Below, one piece after another: positions 32,961 to 43,700 of a stretch of DNA of 64,000 nucleotides (position 1 is the stretch's first letter; every line of letters starts with the position of its first letter). The notes beneath the pieces were generated by a model. It searched no databases. It was not told where the DNA came from and saw only the letters and a program-made list of their open reading frames with translations. Source of the stretch: Mycobacterium sp. 236(2023) (GTDB lineage: Bacteria > Actinomycetota > Actinomycetes > Mycobacteriales > Mycobacteriaceae); the NCBI RefSeq assembly GCF_029623955.1, contig NZ_JARSBP010000006.1, positions 372,001 to 436,000 of the forward strand, read 5' to 3'. Made by a program: the position numbers and the translations under genes.

Positions 32961-33212
32961 ATGAAGAAGCTGCTCATTACCGGAGCATTTGTCATCGCGG
33001 CGTTCTCAGGCAGCGCAGTCGCGAACGCGGAGGAAGTCCGCCTCGTCGGACCCGACGGCGTGCCCCTGACCTGGGATTCCCAGGAGGCCTGCCAGACCGA
33101 CGGACCGAATGTCGCGCTGTCGAACCCGGAAGAGGATGCGAAGTACCCGTACTTCATCTGCCGTCAGGGCGATGACGGCCTCTGGTACCTGTTCAACAGC
33201 GACACTCAGTAA
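32961..33212 (+). CDS. Small secreted protein with one disulfide
   Basis: An 83-residue protein with a GAGGGA ribosome-binding site ten bases before ATG 32961. Residues 1-23 (MKKLLITGAFVIAAF then SGSAVANA) are a signal peptide, with cleavage before EEV. The mature 60 residues contain two Cys (about 44 and 67) that probably pair, and several Trp and Tyr. I do not recognise the family beyond small exported mycobacterial proteins. It stands alone, with a gene on the opposite strand downstream. Confidence 0.8.
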   Translation: MKKLLITGAFVIAAFSGSAVANAEEVRLVGPDGVPLTWDSQEACQTDGPNVALSNPEEDAKYPYFICRQGDDGLWYLFNSDTQ

Positions 33213-33299
33213 CCGAACCAGCTGACACCAGGCGGGCAGTGCGCCTCTTTCGGCCATGACGCGCGAAACTGCACCGCCCGTGTGTGTTCGCGGCCTCGG

Positions 33300-33668
33300 T
33301 CAGCGGCGCGGGCCGCCCGGCTGGCCCAAGAGCGGATTCGCCTGCGCGCCGGCGTTGGCGTGCTCACGCTGGTGCTGCTGCATCGCCTGAACCAGCGGGT
33401 TTTCCCTCATCAGCTGACGCTTGTCCTCTTCGGACAACTCGTAGAACGTCCACATTCCCCACGCCGCGGGCCGCACATACAGCGTGACCTTTTGACGCTT
33501 CTTGGTGTTCTGCGGGAGCATCGCCGCGATAGCCACCACCCGGTCCAGCGTCACAGCGCTGGCGAGCTCCTGAGCCAGCTTGTCCACGTCGGCCGAGTCC
33601 TGAAGTTCGTAGACCGAAGCCTGGTGACTCGGCTGAGCCGGGCCCTGCAGGGCGAGAAACCACGCCAT
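33300..33668 (-). CDS. Conserved hypothetical protein (122 residues)
   Basis: A 122-residue protein from ATG 33668. The body is an alpha/beta mix (SVYELQDSADVDKLAQELAS then VTLYVRPAAWGMWTFYELSEED), and the C-terminus is Gln, Ala and Pro-rich. It has no signal peptide, Cys or known motif. The alternation of strand and helix around residues 18-85 suggests a real small domain. Function unknown. It is transcribed toward the small secreted protein gene. Confidence 0.7.
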   Translation of the reverse strand: MAWFLALQGPAQPSHQASVYELQDSADVDKLAQELASAVTLDRVVAIAAMLPQNTKKRQKVTLYVRPAAWGMWTFYELSEEDKRQLMRENPLVQAMQQHQREHANAGAQANPLLGQPGGPRR

Positions 33669-34042
33669 CCCGCGCCTCCTTCGCTGTCGCTCGTAGTGGG
33701 TCAGGCGACAGCGTAGAGGACTCCGCGCAGCGCTATCGGGGGCGACCCGCGCCGCGCCTGCGCCCGGGCATCGGTATGAAGTCCCCGCCGCGCAGATTTA
33801 CGATCACGAAAAATTTGTCGCCTTTTGCGCGGTAAAGACTGCTTCATGTGCTAGATGTCACACGGCGGGACCATGGTCTACACCATCCGGCCTGGCCATG
33901 CAGTAACGGTTATGACCCCAAGCAACATATTCATGGGCATTGCGCTGGGCAAAGGCGCACCGCAGTGTTATGGTGCAGTTAGCTGAAGGCCTTCGGACGG
34001 ACATCGCACGAAGGTCGAGGACAAGAATCGAGGAATTTGCTG
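33669..34042. other. Intergenic region without a supported gene
   Basis: These 374 bases separate the leftward hypothetical gene from a possible small rightward gene at 34043. Open frames present are short, lack ribosome-binding sites and have poor composition. Relative AT-richness at 33800-33850 and 33900-33990 suggests promoters for the flanking genes. No repeat or hairpin stood out. Confidence 0.45.
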
Positions 34043-34213
34043 ATGTCAAGCCCGGCCGATCCGGTTCGCACCGGAGCCAACGGTGAGGACTCAGCTCGTG
34101 GCATGGGCGCACAACAACCGGTGGCGCTGCACAACTGCAGCCGCATCGGCCGGGTCGCCAATCCGCCCGGATTCTCGTTTTCGGGCTGGTTCCGGTCCAG
34201 CCGCCGTCGCTGA
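34043..34213 (+). CDS. Possible 56-residue small protein
   Basis: ATG 34043 has a well-placed GAGGAA ribosome-binding site, and the frame runs to TGA at 34211-34213. The product is Ser, Arg, Gly and Pro-rich, starts MSSPADPVRTGANGED and ends with the aromatic-basic tail GFSFSGWFRSSRRR. It has one Cys and no membrane segment. It lies six bases from the end of the convergent DUF3618 gene. No family is recognised, so it could be non-coding, but the initiation signal is better than that of other short frames here. Confidence 0.35.
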   Translation: MSSPADPVRTGANGEDSARGMGAQQPVALHNCSRIGRVANPPGFSFSGWFRSSRRR

Positions 34214-34219
34214 CGGGGG

Positions 34220-34447
34220 TCAGGGCCGCCGTGCGCGGCGAATGACCACCACGATCACCACGGCGCTGATACCGGCCAGCGAGATCGCCACCGGGGGTTT
34301 CTTGACGAACCGGAGCACCGCAGCTTGAAGGTCGTCGGCAACCCGGCGAGGATTCGCCCGCTCGGCCAGTGAGTCGACAGTCACCGCAAGTTGCTCGCGA
34401 GCCACGTCGATCTCAGCCTTGATGGTGTCGGGATCCCGGTCCGCCAC
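34220..34447 (-). CDS. DUF3618 small membrane protein
   Basis: A 75-residue protein from GTG 34447, chosen because GGAGGT lies four bases upstream; an earlier TTG would add four residues. The N-terminal region DPDTIKAEIDVAREQLAVTVDSLAER is the DUF3618 signature helix; residues about 50-70 (PVAISLAGISAVVIVVVI) form one transmembrane helix, ending in RRARRP. By length and place it matches Rv2520c. Its function is unknown. It is divergent from bcp. Confidence 0.85.
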   Translation of the reverse strand: MADRDPDTIKAEIDVAREQLAVTVDSLAERANPRRVADDLQAAVLRFVKKPPVAISLAGISAVVIVVVIRRARRP

Positions 34448-34581
34448 GTCTACCTCCAATGCCTCCGGCGCCTTGCGTGCCGACCGCGCCCCAAACCAGC
34501 AGTTCTTGTCGCACTACCCTAGTTGAGCCCGGGCGCACCGCAGCGCCCGGCCGACACGCATCGCCTGGAGGAACATCACCC

Positions 34582-35055
34582 ATGCCGCAAACCCCCCGTC
34601 TCGAGGCCGGAGACACAGCACCCGCGTTCAGCCTCCCCGACGCCGACGGCAACACGGTCAAGCTCTCCGACTACAAGGGCCGCAAGGTGATCGTGTACTT
34701 CTATCCGGCCGCCTCGACTCCCGGCTGCACGAAGCAAGCATGCGACTTCCGCGACAACCTGGCCGAACTCAACGACGCGGGACTCGACGTCGTCGGCATC
34801 TCCCCCGATAAGCCCGAGAAGCTCGCGAAGTTCCGCGACGCCGAGAACCTGACGTTCCCGCTGTTGTCCGACCCCGATCGCGCGGTGCTCGAGGCCTGGG
34901 GGGCCTACGGCGAGAAGACGATGTACGGCAAGACTGTGCAGGGCGTCATCCGCTCGACGTTCGTCGTCGACGAGAAGGGCAAAATCGAAGTGGCGCAATA
35001 CAACATCCGCGCCACCGGGCACGTCGGCAAGCTACGGCGCGACATCTCCGTGTAG
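34582..35055 (+). CDS. bcp: Thioredoxin-dependent peroxiredoxin (Bcp/PrxQ)
   Basis: A 157-residue peroxiredoxin from ATG 34582 with a TGGAGGAAC ribosome-binding site. The peroxidatic Cys is C49 in STPGCTKQACDF and the resolving Cys is C54, five residues on, as in atypical two-Cys PrxQ enzymes. It reduces hydroperoxides using thioredoxin in the cytoplasm. Orthologue of Rv2521. Its last 24 bases overlap the end of the convergent M20 peptidase gene. Confidence 0.95.
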   Translation: MPQTPRLEAGDTAPAFSLPDADGNTVKLSDYKGRKVIVYFYPAASTPGCTKQACDFRDNLAELNDAGLDVVGISPDKPEKLAKFRDAENLTFPLLSDPDRAVLEAWGAYGEKTMYGKTVQGVIRSTFVVDEKGKIEVAQYNIRATGHVGKLRRDISV

Positions 35056-36381
35056 TTCGCCGAGCCGGGCCAGCAGCAGCGCCTCGGCTGTCGCGGCCCG
35101 CTCCAGCACTCCCAGGTCCAGGCTCTCGTCGATGCTGTGCGCTTGGGTGTCCGGGTCCTCGACGCCGGTCACCAGAATTTTCGCGTTTGGGTACGCGGCC
35201 GCGAATTCGGCGATGAACGGGATCGATCCGCCCACGCCGGCGTCGATGGCGTCGTGCCCCCACGCCTGCCGGAACGCGCCGCGCGCCGCGTCGTAGACAG
35301 GACCCGTCGCGTCGATCGCATAGGGCTGACCGACGTCGCCGGGAGTGACGGTGACCTGCGCTCCCCACGGCGCGTGACTCTCCAGATGACGGGTCAGTGC
35401 GGCGAGGTGCTCGGCCGCGTCGCCACCGGGCGCCACCCGCATGCTGACCTTGGCGCGTGCCCGCGGGATCAGCGTGTTCGACGCCTTCGCGATCGGTGTC
35501 GTGTCGATACCGATGACCGTGATCGCCGGCTTGGCCCAAAGTCGTTGCGCCACTGAGCCCGAGCCAATCTCACCGACTCCGTCGAGCACACCGGTGTCGG
35601 CTCGGACACGTTCCGGGGTGTAGTCGACATCGGCGGCTACCGCCTCATGCAGTCCCTCGACGGCGACATTGCCGTCGTCGTCGTGCAGGCTTGCCAGCAG
35701 GCGGACGAGGACGGCCAAGGCGTCCGGCACCACGCCGCCCCACATTCCCGAATGCAGGCCGTGATCCAACGTGGCGACCTCGACCACGCAGTCGGCCAGA
35801 CCCCGCAGCGAGACGGTCAGCGACGGAATCTCGGTGCTCCAGTTGTCGGAGTCGGCGATGACGATGACGTCGGCCGCCAGCACGTCGCGGTGGGCGGCCA
35901 GCAGCTTCGACAACGACGGCGACCCCGACTCCTCCTCCCCTTCCACGAAGACCGTCACGCCGACCGGCGGTGTGCCGCCGTGTGCGCGGAACGCCGCCAA
36001 ATGGGTTGCGATACCGGCTTTGTCGTCGGCGGTGCCGCGGCCGTAGAGGCGTCCGTCGCGCTCCGTCGGTTCGAACGGAGCCGTCGCCCACTGCGCCGGG
36101 TCACCCTCAGGCTGCACGTCGTGGTGCGCGTACAGCAGCACCGTCGGCGCACCGTGCGGCGCGGGGTGACGGGCGATGACGGCGGGAGCACCGCCCTCGG
36201 CGACGATCGTCACATCGCCGAATCCTGCCTCCGACAACAACTTCGACACCGCCTCGGCACACCGTTGCACCTCGGGGCGTCGGTCCGGGTCGGCCCAGAC
36301 GGATTCGATGCGCACGAGGTCTTCGAGGTCGGCGCGGACCGACGGCAGAACGTCGCGGACGCGTTGGATGAGATCGTTCAT
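35032..36381 (-). CDS. M20-family dipeptidase/peptidase
   Basis: A 449-residue zinc peptidase from ATG 36381. Motif YAHHDVQP (about 84-91) gives the first His/Asp metal ligands, GRGTADDKAG (about 115-123) the bridging Asp, EGEEESGS (147-154) the catalytic Glu pair, and AHSIDES the last His. The lid dimerisation domain sits in the middle (about 195-330). It would cleave dipeptides or N-acyl peptides in the cytoplasm. Orthologue of Rv2522c. ATG overlaps the stop of the upstream transporter gene (ATGA). Confidence 0.9.
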   Translation of the reverse strand: MNDLIQRVRDVLPSVRADLEDLVRIESVWADPDRRPEVQRCAEAVSKLLSEAGFGDVTIVAEGGAPAVIARHPAPHGAPTVLLYAHHDVQPEGDPAQWATAPFEPTERDGRLYGRGTADDKAGIATHLAAFRAHGGTPPVGVTVFVEGEEESGSPSLSKLLAAHRDVLAADVIVIADSDNWSTEIPSLTVSLRGLADCVVEVATLDHGLHSGMWGGVVPDALAVLVRLLASLHDDDGNVAVEGLHEAVAADVDYTPERVRADTGVLDGVGEIGSGSVAQRLWAKPAITVIGIDTTPIAKASNTLIPRARAKVSMRVAPGGDAAEHLAALTRHLESHAPWGAQVTVTPGDVGQPYAIDATGPVYDAARGAFRQAWGHDAIDAGVGGSIPFIAEFAAAYPNAKILVTGVEDPDTQAHSIDESLDLGVLERAATAEALLLARLGELHGDVAP

Positions 36382-37229
36382 GAAGACGAGGTTAATGGCG
36401 GCTCCCCGCCGTCGTCTGACTCGGCTTGCCGGCGTTCTTCCTGCAATCGGTCCTTGCTGCGCACCAACCGCAACAACGTCACCAGCATGAGTCCCCCGAC
36501 AACGTTGCCGACGGCGGTGTAGGCGAACCAGCCCAGCCAGTCGAGATATCCGAACGGCGCCTTGCCGGTGATCAGCGCGCCGAATATCAGCAGCGAGTCG
36601 AGCACGGAATGGAACAGCTGCAGGCCCGCCAGCAGGAACGCGCCGGCAATGGCGGCGGCGATCTTGGCCGGCATCGATTCGGTGCCGTGCTGCATCCGCG
36701 TCATCAGCGTGATCACCATGCCGCCGAGCAGGGACAACGCTGCCGTCTCCATCGACAACGGCGCAGTCGCATAGTGAGCCGCAGATTCGATCGTCTGCCC
36801 GTGCAGTTGCGGGAGCGCCGTCATCATCAGGAGCATCAGCAGCCAACCGCCGGCCAAGTTCGCGACCAGCGTGCCACTCCACAATTTGATCAACTGACCG
36901 AAACTGGCCCGCTTGGCGGCCACCGTGGTGACCGGGATCAGGAATCCTTCGGTGAACAGTTCGCTGCGTCCGAGAAGCAGCGCCAGAAAGCCGACGGAGA
37001 AGGCCAGCCCGGCCAGCAGTGGCTGATGGGTTGCGTTCAGCACCGCCAGGTAGGCCAGCACGCCGACGGCGATGTCGGTGCCTCCGAAGAACCCGGTCGC
37101 GAGCACTTCTCGCCAACTGCGATGCAGACGTTGGGTGCCCTCGTCGACCATCCGCCTGAACGCATACTCCAGCGCGTCCTCGATGGGGCTGTCGGATTCT
37201 CCGAGTTCGCGCTGGCTTGTCTCCGGCAT
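36378..37229 (-). CDS. Formate/nitrite transporter family (FNT) channel
   Basis: A 283-residue membrane protein from ATG 37229. Six hydrophobic helices are visible between about 40 and 260. The FNT signature GRSELFTEGFLIPVTTV (about 91-107) and the second-half NVVGGLML segment are the pore loops of this family. The N-terminus is acidic and the C-terminus charged. It would move formate, nitrite or a similar small anion through the membrane as a pentamer. It is translationally coupled to the M20 peptidase, and lies between that gene and acpS, an insertion relative to M. tuberculosis. Confidence 0.88.
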   Translation of the reverse strand: MPETSQRELGESDSPIEDALEYAFRRMVDEGTQRLHRSWREVLATGFFGGTDIAVGVLAYLAVLNATHQPLLAGLAFSVGFLALLLGRSELFTEGFLIPVTTVAAKRASFGQLIKLWSGTLVANLAGGWLLMLLMMTALPQLHGQTIESAAHYATAPLSMETAALSLLGGMVITLMTRMQHGTESMPAKIAAAIAGAFLLAGLQLFHSVLDSLLIFGALITGKAPFGYLDWLGWFAYTAVGNVVGGLMLVTLLRLVRSKDRLQEERRQAESDDGGEPPLTSSS

Positions 37230-37291
37230 GGTGGGACCTCTCGGTGCGGTGGTGACCCGCACGGATACCCGGAGAACCGGCGCCGAAGCAG

Positions 37292-37684
37292 CTAGCGCTC
37301 TTCGAGGACGGCGACCGCCGCGGCGACGTCGGCCTCGTGGGTCAGCGACAGGTGGATCGTCACCTCTTTGAGGTGTTCGGCCACCGCACCCGTCAGCCGC
37401 ACCCGAGGCCGACCCCACATGTCGGTGACGACCTCGATGTCACGGTGAATCGCCTCCGGCAGCACCGGCCGCTTCGAGAAGCGTGACCCCGACCAGGCCT
37501 TGATCACCGCCTCCTTGGCCGCCCACCGCGCTGCGAGGTGGCGCGCCGCCGACGAACTCTTGTCGGCGGCGTCGCGTCGCTCGCCCGGCGTGAACGTCTC
37601 GGCGAACACCGTGCCGGGCCGGTCCACCTGCTCCGCGAACTCCGGAATGGAGACGAGATCGATGCCTATCCCGACGATGCCCAC
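37292..37684 (-). CDS. acpS: Holo-[acyl-carrier-protein] synthase AcpS
   Basis: A 130-residue phosphopantetheinyl transferase starting at GTG 37684, chosen to give the N-terminus MGIVGIGIDLVSIPEF. IDLVSI with its Asp, and the WAAKEAVIKA helix with its Glu and Lys, are the magnesium- and CoA-binding elements; LTHEADVAAAVAV closes the fold. It attaches phosphopantetheine to the carrier domain of FAS-I and to free ACPs. It follows fas after 22 bases and is likely cotranscribed with it. Confidence 0.96.
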   Translation of the reverse strand: MGIVGIGIDLVSIPEFAEQVDRPGTVFAETFTPGERRDAADKSSSAARHLAARWAAKEAVIKAWSGSRFSKRPVLPEAIHRDIEVVTDMWGRPRVRLTGAVAEHLKEVTIHLSLTHEADVAAAVAVLEER

Positions 37685-37706
37685 GGGCAGCACGCTATCT
37701 CACGGG

Positions 37707-40700
37707 TCACCGGCGATACACGTCGTCGTCACCGAGTCGCGACGCCATGTCGAGCAGCATCGCGGCTTCCTGCGACTTCTCCGGGTGGTCGTGGTCGAAG
37801 CGGCGACCGTCGGGCCGCTCGTACATCGGCCGGCCGCCCGCGATCGCCGACACCAGCCTGCGCTGACCGGCCAGGGTCCGCTCCTGCGCCGCGGCGGTGT
37901 ATTCCGTTCGCTGCTCGGGAGTCAGGGTGGCCAGGAACGCCTCCGGGTGCACCAGCGCGATCAGACCCGACACGTGACCGAACCCGAGGCTGGTGACAAG
38001 GCCCGCCTTCAGCGGGTACTTGTCGCCCATCCGCAGGGTCTCGCGCGGCCACACGAAGTGCGCGGAGGTCGCGAGGTCTTCGTCCACGCAGTCCAGGCTG
38101 CGGTTCGGCGGGATGACACCGTCGCGCAGGATCTGGCACAGGCCCATCGTCTGGAACACCGCCGCGCCGCCCTTGGCATGCCCGGTGAGGCTCTTCTGGC
38201 TGACGATGAACAGCGGGGCACCTTCGGAGCGACCCATCGAGTCGGCGAGCCGCTCGTGCAACTCCTGCTCGTTCGGATCGTTCGCCAGCGTCGACGTGTC
38301 GTGCTTGGAGATGACGGCGACATCATCGGCACCGACGCCCAGCTTGTTCAGCGCCTTGGCGAGCACCGACTCCCTGCCGCCGCGACCGGCGCCCAGCGCG
38401 CCGAGCCCCGGTGCGGGGATCGAGGTGTGCACGCCGTCGGCGTAGGACTGCGCGTAGGCGACGACCGCCAGCACCGGCAGACCCATCCGCAGCGCGAGAT
38501 CACCTCGGGCCAGCAGAATCGTGCCACCGCCCTGCGCCTCGACGAAGCCGAGCCTGCGCCGGTCGTTGGCGCGGGAGAACCGCGAATCGCTGATCCCCTT
38601 GGCCCGCATCACCTCGGTATCGGCGGTGGCCGCCATGTCACCGAAGCCGATGACGGCTTCCAGCGTCAGATCGTCATAACCACCGGTGACGACGACCTCG
38701 GCCTTGCCGAGACGGATCTTGTCGACGCCCTCTTCCAGCGAGACCGCCGCGGTGGCGCAGGCGCCGACCGGGTGGATCATCGAGCCGTAGCTGCCTACGT
38801 AGCTCTGAATCACGTGTGCGGCAACGACGTTCGGCAGGGTCTCCTGCAGGATGTCGTTCGGCTTGTTCTTGTCGAGCAGGTTGCCGTGGAACATGGTCTG
38901 CATCGAGGTGAGGCCGCCCATGCCGGTGCCCTGCGTGCTGGCGACCAGGCTCGGGTGCACCCACCGCATCAGTTCCGTCGGGGAGAACCCGGCGGACAGA
39001 AACGCGTCCACCGTGGCCACGAGATTCCACAACGCAACGCGGTCAATCGAATTCGCCATGTCCGGCGTGACACCCCAGACCTGCGGGTCGAACCCGGTCG
39101 GGATCTGGGCGCCGACGGTGCGGGACAGCTTCGACTTACGCGGCACGCGAATCTCGGTGCCCGCCTTGCGGGTGACGTTCCAGTCGGCACTGTCGGGCAC
39201 CGGGCTGATGACCGTGTGCTCCGGATCGAACTGGACGAACGCCCGCGCGTCGGCCTCGGACGACACCACGAAGGAGAAGTCCTTGTCCAGGAACACCGAC
39301 ACCAGCAGCGGCGCCGAGTGATCCGGGTCGATCGCGGCATCTCCGACGAACTCGCGGATGCCCACCCGCTCGACGACCACATCGTGGTAGCGCTCGACCA
39401 GATCCGCCTCGTCGACGAGATCGCCGGATTCGGTGTCGTACCAACCTGGTTGGGGATCGTCTTCCCACTTGATCAGGCCTGTGGTCCAGGCCAGTTCGAG
39501 GACGCCCGCCGCCGAGAGTTCGTTGTCGATCTCCATCTCGAACCGGGTGCGCGACGAGCCGTACGGGCCGAGTTCGGCGCCGCCGACGATGACCACCAGA
39601 TCGGCCGGATCGACGTCCAGCGGAGCCCACTCCGGCGCAGGGGCCGGGGCGGCGGGACGCGGCGGCGACGGCAGTGCGGCGATCGTGTGACCGTCCGACT
39701 GCACGTCCTCGTCGTCGTCCGCCGGTGCCTCGGCCGCACGCTCGCGGGCCTTGGCTGCCAGGTCCGACAGATCCAGATCGACCTCGGCCAGTCCGCCGGT
39801 GAGGTCGGCCTGGACGGGCTCGCGCGCCGCCGCGACCTTCGTCTCCACGTCACACAGGGCCAGCAGCATGCTCGCCATCTGCTCGGTGGAGTAGGTGGTC
39901 ACGCCGGCTGCTTCGACTCCGTCGACGATGACGTCGTTGTGGCCCATCAGGCCGGTGCCGCGGGTCCAGCCGATCAGCGCGTGCGCCAGGCTGACTCGCT
40001 GCGCCCACGACGTCTCCGCCTTCCAGCGGGACACGACGGCGTCCAGTGCCGACTTCGACTCGCCGTAGGCGCCGTCGCCGCCGAACATGCCGCGGTTCGG
40101 CGATCCGGGAAGCACCACGTGCAGGCGTGCCGCGATGTCGCGATCGGCACCGATGTGGGACAGGCCGGCAATGAGCCGCTGCACGGCCCACAGCAGAACC
40201 TTCATCTCCATCTCGGAGCGCGAACCGGCCTCGGACAGGTCCCCACCGACGCGAGGCGCCGCGAACGGGAACAGCAGCGTCGGGGTCAGCGCATCCTTGA
40301 GGTGGATCGACTTCGGCCCGAGGCTCTCACTCTGCTCGGTACCGACCCACTCCACCAACGCGTCAATGTCGTTGTAGGAAGCCATGTTCGCGGGAAGCAC
40401 CCACAGCTTGGCGCCGAACCGGGCGTTGTCGCGATAGAGGCCGCGGTAGAACTCCAGCCTGCTGTCGTCGAGCTTCGAGGTCGTCGCGATCACGGTGGCA
40501 CCGCCGTCGAGCAGCTGCGCCACCACCGACGCCGCGATCGAGCCCTTCGAAGCGCCTGTCACGACAGCTACCTCGTCGTTGTAGCGACCCTTGCCCGGGT
40601 TCTCCGCACCCGCGGCAACGCGGGCGTACAGCGAAGCGTGGATGTTCAGCCCGGCGGCGAGCGCCTTGCCCTGCCAGTAGGTGGCCTGGGTCCCGACGAC

Positions 40701-43700
40701 GTGGCCGGTGCCCTCGAACCGCTCCGACAGCCGGACCCAGTCGGCCTCGAGGTCGTCCTCCTCGGTCAGCCAGATCTTGGCGAGATCCTCACGCGCACTT
40801 GCCCACCGGTCGTCGAAGAGCACCGCCTTGCGACCGTCGAACGACGGCGCCACCAGACGCGGCCAATCCGCACCGAGTTCGGCCGTGACCAGGTCGATGA
40901 GCTCCGCATCGGCCGACGGCTCCGGGGTGGAGATCGCGGCGCTGTGGCCGAGCTGGTCCAGGATCGCGCGGGCCGCGTTGGCGAGCACACCGTTGGGTCC
41001 GGTGACCTGCTCGGCGAACTCACCGAGCGCCGCGGAGTCCACGACCCCGCCGCCACCGCCCGCGGCGGACGGCAGCGACACCGGAATGCCGCGCCGCGCA
41101 CCGACGGCCGTCACGGCCGCGTCGATCGCCTTGTCGACGGCGGCGGCGTCGGCCAGGGCACCGTCGTGCAGGCCGCCCAATGCTCCGCCGCGAACGCTGG
41201 ATCCCTCGCGGGTTCCCAGCGCCACTTCGGCCGTGACGTGCTTGCCCCAGCCGTCACCGAGTTCCCAGGTCTTCTTGACCCGCTCGACGATGTAGGCCGG
41301 ACGCTTGCCCGACGGCCCGAGGACCGTGCGCAGCTGATCGTTGATCGCGTCCGACAGCACCGGGCCGAACGGCTTGTAGGTGCGGGCCAGCTTGGTGACC
41401 TGCCCCTTGAGCCCGGCCAGATCGGCTTCGGCGGCACCGTCGATGGCGCCGAGGTTCAGCTCGGAACCGAGGTCGACCAGCATCTGGTTGCGCCGCGAGG
41501 ACGCGCCGTCGGTGATCGACTCGATGGAGTCGAGCGCCTCGATCTGATCGATGCGGATCTTGGCCGACAGCGCGATGAGCGCGGTCGTGGCATCGGCCGC
41601 GTCGAAGACGATGTCGTCAGGACGAGGTCCGCCGCTCGGGGCCGCCGCGGGTGCCGGAGCGGCGGGGGCCGCCTCCGCCGGAGCAGCTGCAGCAGGCGCT
41701 GCCTCGGCAACCGGTGCTTCATCTCCCGCCGACTCCTCGACGTCGGGCTCGGGATCGGTGTCCGTCGCGAACAGCACGGCGGCGTCACGCTCGGCGTTGA
41801 GCACCTCGGTGGTGTTGTGCGAGTACTCGGGGAGCTTGAGCGTGTTGGTGGCCAGGCCGGCGACGGTCGGCGCGTTCTTCACACCGATCTCGACGAACCG
41901 CTCGATGCCCATACCGCCCGCGGCCTCCTCGATGAAGAGCAGGTCCTGCGTCTCGATCCAGCGCACCGGGCTGGCGAACTGCCACGCGAGCAACTCGATG
42001 ACGACCTTGCGCATGAGCTCCGACGGACGCTCGTTACGCCACGTGTCGTAGTCGGCGAGGATCTCGTCGAGCGGTTCGGCGGGCACCAGATCGCGGATCT
42101 CCTGGATGAAGTCGCGGTCCAGCGTGAACGGCCGCGGCACCAGGTTCGGGATGTAGCGCCCGATCAGCAACTCGGGATCGGCATCGGTGGGCATGACCCG
42201 CTCGAGGGCGCGGCGGAAGTCGGCGACGCCGACGCGCAGCACGCTTGAGTGGAACGGCACGTCGATACCGGGCACCAGGATGAATGACCGCTTGCCGCCT
42301 GAGATCTCGCGGCGACGCTCGACCTCTTCCTCCAGAGCCTCGAGGCCGGCGACCGTGCCGGCGATCGCGTACTGCGAACCACGCAGGTTGAAGTTCACGA
42401 TCTCCAGGAATTCGCCTGTGCGCTCGGAGATTTCGGCGATGAAGCTCTTCACGTCGGCGTCGTCGAGGTCGATCTGCGACGGGCGGATGGCGGCCAGTCG
42501 GTAGTTCGACCGGCCCTGCGCGTCGCGAGGCACGATGTCGTGCATCTTGCTGCCGCGGTGGAACACGACCTCCAGCAGCGCCTCCAGCTCGTACACGCCG
42601 GAAACGCATGCCAGAGCGGTGTATTCGCCGACGGAGTGACCGCACGCGATGGCGCCCTCGACGAACGCACCCTGCTCACGCATCTCGGCGACCTGGGCCG
42701 CAGCCACCGTCGCCATGGCGACCTGGGTGAACTGCGTCAGGTAGAGCACGCCCTCGGGGTGGTGGTAGTGCACACCGGAGGCGATCAGGCTGGTCGGGTT
42801 GTCGCGCACGACGTGCAGCACCGAGAAGCCAAGAGTCTCACGGGTGAACTTGTCGGCGGTGTCCCAGACCTTGCGGGCGGCCTTGGAGCGGGCCCGCACG
42901 TCCATGCCCATCCCCTTGGACTGGATGCCCTGACCGGGGAACGCGTAGACGGTCTTCGGAGCAGCCAACTGCGCGGTCGCCGCCATGACGAGCTCGCCGT
43001 CGACCTTCGCGGCAACCTCGACGATCTCGGCGCCGCGGTCGATGCCGACGCGGTCGATGCGGAATTCGATCTCGTCGCCGGGCAGCACCATCCCGAGGAA
43101 GCGCGACGTCCAGCCGACCAGACGGGCGGGCGGGGTGGCGCGGCCGTCGGTCGCGGTGACGGCGTGCTGAGCCGCCGCCGAGAGCCACATGCCGTGCACG
43201 ATGGGCCTTTTCAGCCCGGCGAGCAGCGCGGCGGCGCGGTCGGTGTGGATCGGGTTGTGGTCTCCGGAGACAACGGCGAAGGCACTCATGTCGACGGGAG
43301 CGGTGACGGTGACGTCACGCCGGCGGCGACGCGGGGTGTCCGTGGCGTTGTCGGTGATGGCGCCGCCGGCACGCACCGGATCGGCGAGCTCGACGGCACC
43401 GGTGCGACCGCGGATCGCGAAGCGCTCCTCCAACGTCGCCAGGACGACGCCCTCGGCGTCGGCGATCGTCACCTCGACCGGGACAACACGCCCGACCTCG
43501 GTATCGGTGGCCGCCAAAGCTGTTGCCTTGACCGACAATTCGGACTTGGTCGCAGGCATCGACTCCAGCAGGTGCGCGGCGTGGTCGAGGTGCACCAGGC
43601 TCAGCAGACCTTCGACAACCGGGAAGCCGTCGTCGGTCAGGGCGGAGCCGATCGCGGAGAACACGGCAGGCCAGCACAGTCCGACCAGCGCATCGGGCAC

